A stretch of 64,000 nt of DNA. Origin: Bog-473 sp963764305 (GTDB lineage: Bacteria > Actinomycetota > Acidimicrobiia > Acidimicrobiales > RAAP-2). Where the stretch lies: assembly GCA_963764305.1 (NCBI GenBank), contig CAVXSD010000010.1:62001-126000 (forward strand), read 5' to 3'. The notes below the pieces were generated by a model. That model saw nothing but the letters and a program-made list of their open reading frames with translations, was not told the DNA's origin and made no database searches. Below, in pieces: positions 8,893-16,949 of the stretch. Both the position numbers and the translations under genes were made by a program. Positions within the stretch are counted from its first letter, which is position 1. Every line of letters starts with the position of its first letter.

Positions 8893-9168
8893 TTGACCGA
8901 CCCGGAAGCGGCCGCCCTCGGTCGATTGGTGAACCGTCTGGCCCGAGCACTGAAGGAGGTGGCCGAGGCCGAGCACGTCTATAGCTTTGTTCTTGGTGAC
9001 GGGCTCGCCCATGCCCACCTTCACGTTGTCATGGCGCCCCGGTATGCAGGCACCCCGGTGCAGTATTGGGGTGTCCGGCTCCGAGAATGGCCCGATGCAC
9101 CCCGGGTTGGCGAGGATGAGATGCGGGGTCTGGTCGCTCAACTCCGTGCACACGTCATCGACGATTGA

Positions 9169-9195
9169 AGGGTGTCCCCGTTCGCCGGGACTGCA
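9169..9195 (+). repeat. Array hairpin H5
   Basis: AGGGTGTCCCCGTTCGCCGG follows the HIT stop codon with no gap. Confidence 0.75.
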
Positions 9196-9260
9196 GGACT
9201 CGTGGCGATTCCGGCCAATCGTCTCTCTTGATTCTCGACGCAGGATCGACGAGGTACATA

Positions 9261-9596
9261 ATGGGTTCTCACAATGCGACGGGGGCGCCCGACATGATCA
9301 GCCGTGAGCGGATGTGGAAGTTGGTCTCCGTTGCCACCGGCTTGTTGGGTGGGCTGCTTGCACGAAGGCTCATTCGGGTCGCGTATCAGATCGTCCGCAA
9401 GGACACTGCCCCCGTCACGCCGTTCGACCCCACCAACCCCCAGTTCTCGTGGCCGGACGCCGTGCTGTGGGCTGCCGCGGCCGGCATCGGACTCGGCATC
9501 GCCAAGGTAGTGAGTGTCCGCCTCGCCGCCTTTGGCTGGGAGGCCGCTACGGGCACTCTCCCCCCAGGAGCCGTGGAGGAGCCAGCAGACGACTGA
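9261..9596 (+). CDS. DUF4235 membrane protein
   Basis: About 111 residues from the ATG at 9261, which has GAGG 7 bp upstream (a second in-frame ATG is at 9294). KLVSVATGLLGGLLARRLI starts the first hydrophobic segment and PDAVLWAAAAGIGLGIAKVV the second. GWEAATGTLPPG closes it. This matches the small two-helix actinobacterial DUF4235 family, for which no function is known. Confidence 0.75.
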   Translation: MGSHNATGAPDMISRERMWKLVSVATGLLGGLLARRLIRVAYQIVRKDTAPVTPFDPTNPQFSWPDAVLWAAAAGIGLGIAKVVSVRLAAFGWEAATGTLPPGAVEEPADD

Positions 9597-9670
9597 GCAC
9601 GGCTGGTGCCATTCACTGAATGTGTGAGCGAGTCAGCACCACCCAACTTCTCAGCGCCAGCACTAGAGCG

Positions 9671-9700
9671 AACTGCCCCGTTCGGCTTTTGGTGGGACCA
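9671..9700 (+). repeat. Array hairpin H6 (degenerate)
   Basis: AACTGCCCCGTTCGGC followed by TTTTGGTGGGACC, 75 bp after the DUF4235 gene and before dodecin. Confidence 0.55.
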
Positions 9701-9836
9701 ATCAGCCTCCGCGAGACCTTGTTGATCGGATCCGCCGAAGACAATGCGGGGCGCTACGTGGATGCTGACACGCCGGTGAAAGCAGCGTCCAGGTCGGCGT
9801 AGTGTCTAAGCAACATCGAGGAGAGAGGAGCTTGTC

Positions 9837-10052
9837 ATGGCCGAGAGCGTGTACAAGGTCATAGAACTCGTAGGTACGAGCGGGGAATCCTGGGAGAAGG
9901 CCGCCAGCGCGGCGGTGGCAAAGGCCAGCTCGTCGTTGCGTGACCTTCGGATCGCCGAGGTGGCTGAACTCGACCTCCAGCTCGAGGATGGGAAGGTCAA
10001 GGCGTATCGAGCCAGGGTGAAGGTTTCTTTCAAGTACGAGGGTGGAGACTGA
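9837..10052 (+). CDS. Dodecin (flavin-binding)
   Basis: 71 residues, with a strong ribosome site (GAGGAGAGAGGAGC). The sequence VYKVIELVGTSGESWEKAA, VAKASSSLRDLRIAEV and GKVKAYRARVKVSFKYE is a full-length dodecin, a dodecameric protein that stores or buffers flavins. It is a lone gene between hairpins H6 and H7. Confidence 0.93.
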   Translation: MAESVYKVIELVGTSGESWEKAASAAVAKASSSLRDLRIAEVAELDLQLEDGKVKAYRARVKVSFKYEGGD

Positions 10053-10160
10053 GCTCCGACAGCCTTCCCGAAGACTGAGCGTCGGAATGTTCGTGACCTT
10101 CGTTGGAGGTTGCGGGAGCAATAGCGAGGCGCGTGCCGACTTGGACTGAAGCTCACCTAC

Positions 10161-10200
10161 GGGTGCCCCCGAACGCCGGGTTGGGGCGTGACGGCCACGT
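10161..10200 (+). repeat. Array hairpin H7
   Basis: GGGTGCCCCCGAACGCCGGG then TTGGGGCGTGACGGCCACGT. It lies between dodecin and the convergent K+ channel gene. Confidence 0.7.
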
Positions 10201-10255
10201 GGACGATCGCCCACTGCGACCGACTTTGATCGGATACGAGGCAGGCGGCCAGCGC

Positions 10256-11261
10256 TCAGGGGCGGGCTGCAAACTCCCCAAGCGCCGCGAGCTGCTCGGC
10301 CGTACCCACACTGATCAAGATGTCGCCCGCCTCGATTACGTACTCGGGCGATGGATTTGTGATGAAGACGCCTGCGGGGCGGCGGACGGCCAACACCAGG
10401 GCCCCCGTACGGTCGCGCAGCTGCGCCGAGCGCAGAGTGCTACCCGAGAGCGACGATGCGGCCGAAACGGTCAACTCCTCCAACCTGAATTCGAGCGTAC
10501 CGTCGTGCATGACGACGTCAACGAAGTCCACCACGTGGGGCTGAGTCACGAATGACGCCATGCGGTCGCCACCGAGCTGCTGAGGGTTCACTACGCGGTC
10601 GGCACCGGCACGCAATAGCTTCGGCTCCGACGTTTCATTTGCGCGCCCGGGCGATGATCTGCACGTCGGGTCGCATCGACTTGGCGGCCACCGTCACGTA
10701 GAGGTTGTCGGCGTCGGTGTCGAGGGCGGCAACCAGTGTGGCCGCCCGTTCGATGCCAGCCTGGCGAAGGGTTTCGTCGTCGGTCACGTCACCGCGTACC
10801 GACGCATATGGCACCACATCCAGCCGCGAGGCGTCACGATCGATCACCACGACCTGCCGACCGGCGCTGACCAGGAACCGGGCCACCTCACGCCCGACCC
10901 GTCCCCAGCCGCAGACGATCACGTGCCCAGACATCCGGGCGATGTCGTGCTCCATTTTGCGCCTCCTTACGAGGTCTCGCATGTGGCCCTCGATCAGCAC
11001 CTCTAACACGGCCGAGAATGTATAGAGCGCCGTGCCCACGCCCACCAGGATCAGGACGATGGTGAAGGTCTTGCCGTCCGCCCCCAACGCATGCGTGGAA
11101 GAAAACCCCACCGTGGTGACGGTCGTGACGGTCTGGTAGACGGAATCGAGGAAGTCGAATCCGAGCAGCAGGTATCCCGTGGTGCCGACTAAAAGCACGA
11201 GCGCCAGGGCCACGAGGCCAATCCGCACCCTCCGAAATGGGTCACGCATCGGGTTCATCAT
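10256..11261 (-). CDS. Two-TM potassium channel with RCK domains (one-base frameshift)
   Basis: The N-terminus has TM1 (GLVALALVLLVGTTGYLLL), a pore loop with filter TVTTVGF, and TM2 (FTIVLILVGVGTALYTF). It is followed by a TrkA-N Rossmann domain (HVIVCGWGRVGREVARFL, VVVIDRD) and a TrkA-C domain (LRSAQLRDRTGALVL and EAGDILISVGT). The TrkA-N part runs into a stop after IIARARK, but one base less near 10640 gives IIARANETSEPKLLRAGAD, the normal family sequence, continuing to 10256. It is likely a ligand-gated K+ channel. The start is MMNPMRDPFRR at 11261; in-frame ATGs at 11258 and 11249 are alternatives. Confidence 0.82.
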
Positions 11262-11484
11262 GCCTGAAGCGACGTGCGCGACCGACGCTCAGCCACTGGA
11301 AACGGCACTCGCATGGTTGCGGCCATTGTCCTGGAAGCTGGTCACATCGGCCTATACCCACTTGCCTAAGCCAGTGGGACTACGGGCCAGCTTTCCGTCA
11401 TCGGCGTCGTGCGGCTGCACCTTCACCGTCGAGTCGCGGAATGAACCAACCATCCGATGGGTGCCGATCCTGAGCGAGGCCCAG

Positions 11485-11507
11485 ACTGCCCCCGTTCGCC
11501 GGGGGTA
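11485..11507 (+). repeat. Array hairpin H8 (left arm only)
   Basis: ACTGCCCCCGTTCGCCGGGGG, in a divergent intergenic region, where a pure terminator would not be expected. Confidence 0.7.
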
Positions 11508-11535
11508 CTCGTTCAGGTGCTGCAAGACTTGAGCA

Positions 11536-11907
11536 GTGATATCCGGCACCCTCATCGCTGAAAGCCTCAAACTTAACGAGCCCCTCGATCGGGTAGCGCT
11601 CACGACCACCAAGATCACCCGAGTCGGGTCCGTCGGCGATGCGTCCGTCGGTCAACCATCCACTTGGACATTCATTGAGTTCAATGCAGAGGAAACGTGG
11701 GCTGTCGAACTCGCCGATTCTCTCGCAACTGTCCTCGACCCGGTGCTCGGCTGGTATTGCGATTTCCGTACTGACGACGAGACCTTTGTCGTGTTCTCTG
11801 ACAGGGTCTTCAGGTACAAGAGGGGGAACCCCGAAGGCCGTGCAGAAGTGGCGGCTTACGCTCGGCAGGTTGGGGTTCCCGAGTCGCAGATCGACTGGCC
11901 TGAGTGA
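11536..11907 (+). CDS. Conserved hypothetical protein
   Basis: 123 residues from a GTG. ISGTLIAESLKLNEPL, QPSTWTFIEF, CDFRTDDETFVVFSDRVFRY and the closing VPESQIDWPE recur as a small uncharacterised actinobacterial family. It is soluble, with no catalytic motif visible. It starts 29 bp after H8 and ends 40 bp before H9, so it is a compact single-gene unit. Confidence 0.65.
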   Translation: MISGTLIAESLKLNEPLDRVALTTTKITRVGSVGDASVGQPSTWTFIEFNAEETWAVELADSLATVLDPVLGWYCDFRTDDETFVVFSDRVFRYKRGNPEGRAEVAAYARQVGVPESQIDWPE

Positions 11908-11946
11908 CTTCGGCGTTCTAGCCAGCGACGGCAGAGGGCTTGACGA

Positions 11947-12000
11947 AACTGTCCCAGTACGCCAATCGGCTCGGTGAGGCAGTGCGGCACTCCGTAGGCA
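11947..12000 (+). repeat. Array hairpin H9
   Basis: ACTGTCCCAGTACGCC, then GGTGAGGCAGTGCGGCAC and TCCGTAGGCA; full length but diverged. It is 40 bp after the preceding stop. Confidence 0.6.
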
Positions 12001-12276
12001 CTCGATCATTCCGCACGAGCGGTCGGCAACCCGTCCTCCCCTCTCGTGGGTGGGAATCGGTCGGATCTGCCGTTGCCGCTGTGCATCGCCATGGCCATAT
12101 GCCCGGTCGGATTCATCGAGCACACGTTCTGTTCTGGATGTCCCTGTATCGGAGACTGTCGGCGTCGATTGACACTCAACGGGTTGTGTGGGATAACGGC
12201 AATAGAGGTGTAGACGGTCCAGCCGACTACGACCGCGTTGACAAGGGACGGTTTGCCCAGCAGTAAAGGAGGCACC
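12001..12276. other. Intergenic stretch without recognised gene
   Basis: About 275 bp between H9 and the next ORF. Open frames here have no recognisable protein signature. TTGACA-like and TATACT-like words are not well spaced. The only clear signal is the AAAGGAGG ribosome site at its right end. Confidence 0.4.
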
Positions 12277-12555
12277 GTGAAATACGTAGTGATCAGCCGA
12301 CTGGCGCCTGGAATTGAGAGCTCTCGCAAGGCGCTCGAGGTGTTCCAGAAAGCTGGCCTGCCGCCGGGGACCGAAGCCACGTGGGCGGCCACGGATGGGA
12401 AGACGTTTATCAATATCGTCGATACCGACGTACCCGACATGACGACGTCGGCGACCTACGCCCCGTTCTTCGAAGACACCACGGTTATCCCGGTGGTCGC
12501 GCTCGATGACGCCTGGATGAAAGCGATCCAAGCCGCTCAAGCCAACTGGGCCTAA
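12277..12555 (+). CDS. Conserved small protein (DUF3303-like ferredoxin-fold)
   Basis: 92 residues from a GTG with AAAGGAGG at 12265-12272. KYVVISRLAPGIESSRKALEVF, TWAATDGKTFINIVDTD and TYAPFFEDTTVIPVVALDDAW match a small family of predicted alpha-beta barrel proteins with no known role. Confidence 0.6.
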   Translation: MKYVVISRLAPGIESSRKALEVFQKAGLPPGTEATWAATDGKTFINIVDTDVPDMTTSATYAPFFEDTTVIPVVALDDAWMKAIQAAQANWA

Positions 12556-12644
12556 CGAGACACGAGGAGCGTTCGGCTCGAAGGCGACGGCACTCCTTCG
12601 CCGCCAGAGGAAGTTCGCAGTCTCGGGAATAGAACATCGACTGA

Positions 12645-12681
12645 TGTGTCCCGAACGCTTAACGCCGGCTCGGGGACACGG
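12645..12681 (+). repeat. Array hairpin H10
   Basis: GTGTCCCGAACGC...GGCTCGGGGACAC: the outer arms GTGTCC and GGACAC pair perfectly although both differ from consensus (compensatory change). It lies between two convergent genes. Confidence 0.65.
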
Positions 12682-12738
12682 AGTTCCTGGTCCAACGTGA
12701 AACGGCGGACGAGTACACACCGCGCCAGGCGGACGGAG

Positions 12739-13578
12739 TCAGAGGCGGCGGGCGGTCACGAGGTCTGAATGCTCTACAAAGGTGACCATGCCGGTGCCCC
12801 CATCCAGTTTGTCGAGCTCAACCTTCAGCACTCGCGTCAGGTGGGCATAGCCGGCTGGGGGCAGCAGATCCGGTAGATAAGTCAACAGCAGAAAGCCAAC
12901 GGCTTCATCGACTGTCATCGGTTTCGATGCTGAGAATGACTGAACCAACACGGAACTCAATCCGGCGTTGGCGAGAAGCCATTTCAGGCTTTCGAACTGT
13001 AAAGCTCGATCGTCCTGGATTGGTGGGATGTTGACCGGGTAGGTCCCGCTTACCTCTTGCCATGCAGCGCGAAACGCCGAGATTGGGTTCACCATGTTCT
13101 CAGGCGGGGGTGCCGGAAGCACGGTGGCGAGAAGTCCACCTGGGCGGAGGACTCGTGCTACTTCCGCGAGCACACTCTCAAGCGGTTGCAGGAGCATCAA
13201 GGCGTAATGGCAGGCAACCGCGCCGAACGCGGCGGTGGCGACTGGCAACCCAGCCGCATCGGCTCGGGCGAGCGGCGCCCCATGTCCTATCCGCCGGCAC
13301 GCAGCGTCCAGCTCGGCAATGTTCCAGTCCATCCCGACGCACACGCGGTTCGGATGAAGTAGCTCGAGGAGGTAACCGTCACCGCAGGCGAGGTCGAGGA
13401 CCGGTTCATCTCCATCGTGAATCACTTCAGCGAGCACCTCGTAGGAGTTGCGGCCGACATCATCGGTCAGGGAATCCAGGATCGTCGACGTTGCTCCCGG
13501 GTGGCGATCGTGCCACTCCTGCAAGTAGTCGCCGCCTCCCATCGCCTCACAGGCCATAGCTGACGATTTCATCCCCAC
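12739..13578 (-). CDS. Class I SAM-dependent methyltransferase
   Basis: 279 residues (internal ATGs at 13557 and 13542 could be the true start). SAM motif I is VLDLACGDGYLLELL and motif II VCVGMDWNIAELDAA. ARADAAGLPVATAAFGAVACH and VLRPGGLLATVLP complete the Methyltransf_11 core. A C-terminal accessory region carries FLLLTYLPDLLPP. The substrate is unknown. It lies alone between H10 and H11. Confidence 0.83.
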   Translation of the reverse strand: MGMKSSAMACEAMGGGDYLQEWHDRHPGATSTILDSLTDDVGRNSYEVLAEVIHDGDEPVLDLACGDGYLLELLHPNRVCVGMDWNIAELDAACRRIGHGAPLARADAAGLPVATAAFGAVACHYALMLLQPLESVLAEVARVLRPGGLLATVLPAPPPENMVNPISAFRAAWQEVSGTYPVNIPPIQDDRALQFESLKWLLANAGLSSVLVQSFSASKPMTVDEAVGFLLLTYLPDLLPPAGYAHLTRVLKVELDKLDGGTGMVTFVEHSDLVTARRL

Positions 13579-13620
13579 CTCAGCGAATAGTCAACCGGCA
13601 CGCTCCTGCGCTGAGTATGT

Positions 13621-13670
13621 GGGCGCCCCCGTTCGCCGAGAGGGTGGGACACGTCGGCACAGCGGGGAAG
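13621..13670 (+). repeat. Array hairpin H11 (full length)
   Basis: GCGCCCCCGTTCGCCGA, loop GAGGGTGGGACACG, TCGGCACAGCGGGG. The inner stem GCCGA/TCGGC pairs perfectly and differs from GCCGG/CCGGC in H17. It is the left end of the duplicated usp unit. Confidence 0.8.
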
Positions 13671-13747
13671 ACCCCGGAGAACACTGTGTCGGATCGGTTC
13701 AGGCGCGGGCTTGGGACGTGTCCACGATCAGCACGCTCGCAGAACAA

Positions 13748-14158
13748 TTACTGTGCCACCTTGTTTGGAACGCTGCCCAACACGAAGCGGCGCATGCCGG
13801 TCATCCCCCGGTTACCGACCACGACCAAGTCAGCGGAGGCGGCGGTAGCGACTCGCAGCAGTTCCTCACCCGCGTGCCCACCAACGCAGTGCGCCTCTGC
13901 CTGCACCCCGGCACGATCAGCACGGGCGATCGCATGGTCGCAGATGCGCTGGCCCTCGGTATGAATAGCCTCGTTCACTTCCATGATGTCAACCGGCGGC
14001 GCTCCAAGCTCGGCCCCGGTCGCAGTCGCGGTCGCGACCCTGTGTGCGTGCACAACATGCAAGCGAGCTCCGGTCAGACGCGCGAGCTCAATTGCCGCGT
14101 CGACCGCGACATTCGCGCCCGCCGACCCATCAGTCCCGACCACGATCTGCTGGTACAT
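13748..14158 (-). CDS. Universal stress protein (UspA family), copy A, C-terminus frameshifted
   Basis: From MYQQIVVGTDGSAGAN at 14158. The Usp fold is complete up to VVVGNRGMTGMRRFVLGSVPNKVA, the ATP-binding GxxG-9x-GS signature, then ends early. Copy B (48472) reads on as HNCSASVLIVDTSQARA. A one-base difference (ATTACTGTG here, ATTATGTG there) removes the last ~16 residues. ATP binding may survive, but the last beta strand used for dimerisation is lost. Confidence 0.85.
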   Translation of the reverse strand: MYQQIVVGTDGSAGANVAVDAAIELARLTGARLHVVHAHRVATATATGAELGAPPVDIMEVNEAIHTEGQRICDHAIARADRAGVQAEAHCVGGHAGEELLRVATAASADLVVVGNRGMTGMRRFVLGSVPNKVAQ

Positions 14159-14353
14159 CGTCACCGCTCCTCGGTTGCTTTCACCGCGACGCCGCCTCTG
14201 TGGGCGCCGTGTTTTCTCGATACAGAGATCACTCCTAATCGTCAACGGGCATCGCCGCACGCTACCGAGCGGCCCCCACGGCTGTCGACTAACGGATCGG
14301 CAGTGTGACATCAGTTCCAGACAGATACACCGTAATCCCTCATGTCCGGGGCG

Positions 14354-14564
14354 AGCCCCGCTTCGCCGGTTATGCGTGCACCTGCGAGGACATCAGCCAG
14401 AGCGCACGAGGCCCGCTCCCCCACTCCCCACCCGGCTCATCGTCGGCTCGGTTCCGGACGGGGTGGCAGAGGCGCCTCGTCTCGGGTGGGACCGACGTTT
14501 GGAGCTGCCGTTCACGCTTGAAATCGCAGCTGCCTAGCCCCTAACGGCACCCTGGGGGCAGGGG
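14354..14564 (+). repeat. Long repeat L2 (hairpin H12 arms at both ends)
   Basis: Starts AGCCCCGCTTCGCCGG and ends CGGCACCCTGGGGGCAGG, so the two hairpin arms bracket a ~150-bp insert. The insert contains the open frame ending PFTLEIAAA-stop, also seen in L1 and L3. It separates uspA from the flavodoxin gene. Confidence 0.75.
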
Positions 14565-14719
14565 TTCATGGCAACGGGCGGTCCGCGCCAGCCACCGTGA
14601 GCGCTGAGGGCCAGCGTGTGGCCGGTCAGTGCCTCGGAGGTCGACGCGGCGATGACATTGGACCCTGGGCGCGCTCCAACTCGCGGCACACACTGGCCAA
14701 AGAGGGAAGGAGGTGCGCC

Positions 14720-15223
14720 ATGTCGGTTCTGGTGACCTACGGCTCGAAGCGCGGCGGGACCAAGGGGCTGGCAGAGATGGTGGCGACCGATCTGCGTGAG
14801 GAGGGCCTCCAGGTTGACCTGGTCCCGCCCAACAAGGTCAAGCGGCTCGAAGAGCACGAGGCGGTGGTGGTCGGAGGTGCGGTGTACGCCTCCCGGTGGC
14901 ACCGGGCGGCGAAGCGGTTCGTGAAGCGCCACACCGGTGAACTCCGAGAACGCCCAGTCTTCTTCTTCTCTTCCGGTCCCCTTGACGACTCGGCAACCAA
15001 GAAGGACATTCCCCCTGTCGAGGGAGTCCAGGCGCTGATGGAGCGGGTGGGGGCACGGGGACATATCACCTTTGGAGGTCGCCTATCGCCCGATGCCAAG
15101 GGCTTCCCGGCCAGTGCCATGGCGAAGAATAGGGCCGGAGACTGGCGGGATCCCGCTGAGGTCCGGGCCTGGGTCCGGTCCATCGCCGCCATCATTCGGA
15201 CCGAGGTGCCCCACGCCATCTGA
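14720..15223 (+). CDS. Flavodoxin-domain protein (HemG/protoporphyrinogen-oxidase-like)
   Basis: 167 residues; ATG at 14720 with GGAAGGAGG upstream. The phosphate-binding loop VTYGSKRGGTKGLAEMVA and VVVGGAVYASRWHRAAKRFV are typical of the Flavodoxin_5 family, and FFFSSGPLDD supplies a second FMN contact. The family includes menaquinone-dependent protoporphyrinogen oxidase and many uncharacterised NAD(P)H-linked FMN proteins. No heme genes are nearby, so the role is open. Confidence 0.78.
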   Translation: MSVLVTYGSKRGGTKGLAEMVATDLREEGLQVDLVPPNKVKRLEEHEAVVVGGAVYASRWHRAAKRFVKRHTGELRERPVFFFSSGPLDDSATKKDIPPVEGVQALMERVGARGHITFGGRLSPDAKGFPASAMAKNRAGDWRDPAEVRAWVRSIAAIIRTEVPHAI

Positions 15224-15519
15224 TCGGTGGCCGGGGCTGGACCAGTTCCACCGTTCCTTAGCGAGCTGTTGGCAGCCTCTCGGCACTTTCGGACTATCTA
15301 CCGACATTCGCCCGGGCGCGCGTAAGGGCCCTTTGCGATCGGTGTGGCCTCGTCTCGCGCAGCGGGCTCAATGACGAGCCGGGGTGGGACAGTGACGTTC
15401 GCCTCTGGCGAGGACACCTCTGCTGCCGGAGAGTGTGAAGAGGACCGCTTCGCGCAGTCCGGTGGTGCTCGCTGGTTGACTCCACGAGGGAGGTTGAGGT
15501 GGAAACTGAGGCCGAAGCG
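15224..15519. other. Intergenic stretch without recognised gene or repeat
   Basis: About 300 bp, one of the few gaps in the array in which I find no convincing hairpin copy. Short open frames here have no recognisable signature. Confidence 0.4.
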
Positions 15520-16131
15520 ATGCTCCTGGACCGCTACCTTCCCCAGTACGACGTCACGGAGACCCACGCCGTCGTCATCGACGCAGACACGGAACTCACG
15601 TGGCAGGCAGTCCGGCGGAGCGACCTGTCCCGTTCCGCAGTAATTCGGGTGCTTCTCGAGCTGCGCAGCCTCCCCAATCGGCTGCAGAGGGTCCTGAAGG
15701 GGGAGCCCTCGGAACCTTCCCACCCGCCGTTGACCTTCGACGACATGGAGCGCGCCGGCTTCTTGCTCCTGGGCGAATGGCCCGGCCACGAGATCGTGTT
15801 CGGTACCGTCGTGCAACCGTGGAAGGCGGTCACCGACGACGAGCTCGCGCCGCAGGTCGAAGCCAGTCGATTCGCCGAGTTCGATACCCCTGGGTACGTC
15901 AAGGTCGCCTTCAACATCCGGGTGGAGTCCTACGGCAGCGGGCGCTCCCTCATCACGACTGAGACACGAACGGCGGCTACGGACTCCACGAGCTTGCACC
16001 ACTTCGCCCGCTACTGGATGCTCGTTGGCCCGTTCAGCGCGTTGATCCGGCGACTGATACTGCGGATCGTGAAATCCGATGCCGAGCGACGACCAGGCCT
16101 CTTGAGCAACACCCGCCCACCCGACGCGTGA
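15520..16131 (+). CDS. SRPBCC-like ligand-binding protein
   Basis: 203 residues from the ATG at 15520 (an in-frame GTG at 15499 is an alternative). LLDRYLPQYDVTETHAVVID, a long middle section with LTFDDMERAGFLLLGEWPG, and GYVKVAFNIRVESYGSGRSLITTETRT with YWMLVGPFSALIRRLILR resemble uncharacterised START/SRPBCC-fold proteins. The function is unknown. Confidence 0.6.
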   Translation: MLLDRYLPQYDVTETHAVVIDADTELTWQAVRRSDLSRSAVIRVLLELRSLPNRLQRVLKGEPSEPSHPPLTFDDMERAGFLLLGEWPGHEIVFGTVVQPWKAVTDDELAPQVEASRFAEFDTPGYVKVAFNIRVESYGSGRSLITTETRTAATDSTSLHHFARYWMLVGPFSALIRRLILRIVKSDAERRPGLLSNTRPPDA

Positions 16132-16307
16132 ACCTGGTGAGTCGCCGGGGGTCGGTTGGGTGACGACTCGACGCCCGGGTCTGCGGATCGCCTACACACA
16201 GAACTCCGGCACCGCACGTCGGGACTTTCTGGAGGAGGCGGTGACGCACAACGACGGATCCCGAAAGCGATAAATGCCCCGTAACGCGCGTGCGACATCG
16301 TCGTTGG

Positions 16308-16359
16308 GACTGCTCCCGAACGCCGAGACGGTGAGGGTGACCTTCGGCTCTGGGGGAGG
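16308..16359 (+). repeat. Array hairpin H13 (full length)
   Basis: ACTGCTCCCGAACGCCGA, loop GACGGTGAGGGTGACC, TTCGGCTCTGGGGGAGG. Inner stem GCCGA/TCGGC. It lies in the 330-bp gap between the SRPBCC-like and F420-type genes, which holds nothing else that I recognise. Confidence 0.75.
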
Positions 16360-16459
16360 TGAACAGATGGGCGCATATTGGAGGAGTGGGACATCAACCA
16401 CCGGCTCGAAGTGATGCAGCAGTGCTCGGGATGTTCCCCGCTCCAAGAAGGAGGCCACT

Positions 16460-16868
16460 ATGGCCTATCTGAAGCCGCCAGCGTTCACCCGACGGCTGGC
16501 CAATCCGCTGGCGATGAGGTTGAACGGCCGCGGTGTCGCCACGCTCACCGTTGTCGGCCGTCGAACCTGTGTGCCCCGCAAGGTGCCGGTCATTCCCCGT
16601 CGAGGTCGACGGACGCCGTTATCTGGTATCGCCGTATGGCGAATCCGAATGGGTCCGCAACCTGCGAACTGCCGGTAAGGGCGAACTGAGCCGCAAGGGC
16701 CGAACAGAGGATTTCCATGCCGTCGAGGTCCCAGTCGACGAGCGGGGACCCGTCATCACCCGGTACCGCGAAGTCACCGGTCGCGTCGTGGGCTCGTCCT
16801 TCGCGAAGCTGCCTGAGGCTCGGGATCATCCGGTGTTCCAGATCGACGACAGCGCTCCGAGCGGGTGA
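16460..16868 (+). CDS. Deazaflavin (F420)-dependent nitroreductase-family protein (one-base frameshift)
   Basis: The first part (AYLKPPAFTRRLANPLAMRL, GVATLTVVGRRTCVPRKVPVIP) and the second part (VEVDGRRYLVSPYGESEWVRNLRTAG, then GELSRKGRTEDFHAVEVP) lie in two frames joined near 16600, in a CCCC run. Together they make a complete ~135-residue split-barrel protein of the Ddn family, which uses reduced F420. The frameshift is a single base and could be a sequencing error. Confidence 0.78.
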
Positions 16869-16885
16869 TCCGCCATCATCTAAAG

Positions 16886-16936
16886 GGGGATGCCTCAGTG
16901 CGCCGGGTCGATGTGGCAGTTTGGGCACTTCTCGGG
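16886..16936 (+). repeat. Array hairpin H14 (diverged)
   Basis: GATGCCTCAGTGCGCCGGG, GATGTGGCAG and TTGGGCACTTCTCGGGCC, 18 bp after the nitroreductase stop. Confidence 0.55.
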
Positions 16937-16949
16937 CCGATTTCGCCCT

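Larger units (their letters stand above)
7214..9168 (+). pseudogene. HIT-family protein gene interrupted by an IS256-family element
   Basis: The 5' part (7214-7408) encodes ADCFVCAKH, GVLFEDELVYAGHAY and YRGYLVAEPKRHVAGLGD. The 3' part (8893-9168) encodes LTDPEAAALGRLVNRLARAL and the catalytic GLAHAHLHVVMAPRY. Removing the element and one copy of the 8-bp duplication joins them exactly in frame (GLGD-LTDPEA), restoring a ~155-residue HIT protein with its HxHxH motif. HIT proteins hydrolyse or transfer nucleotide phosphates. The insertion is therefore recent or the assembly is heterogeneous. An alternative TTG start lies at 7208. Confidence 0.88.
13621..14526. repeat. Duplicated unit, copy A (hairpin - uspA - long repeat)
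   Basis: Nearly identical to 48394-49298. Similarity starts at the hairpin and ends inside the long repeat at ...CTTGAA(A/G)TCG, after which the two copies diverge. This is a transposed or recombined single-gene unit bounded by array repeats. Confidence 0.88.

Noticed and set aside
11398..12720. 440-residue minus-strand ORF
   Set aside because: It overlaps two supported plus-strand genes (11536, 12277) antisense, and its translation has no domain-like pattern.
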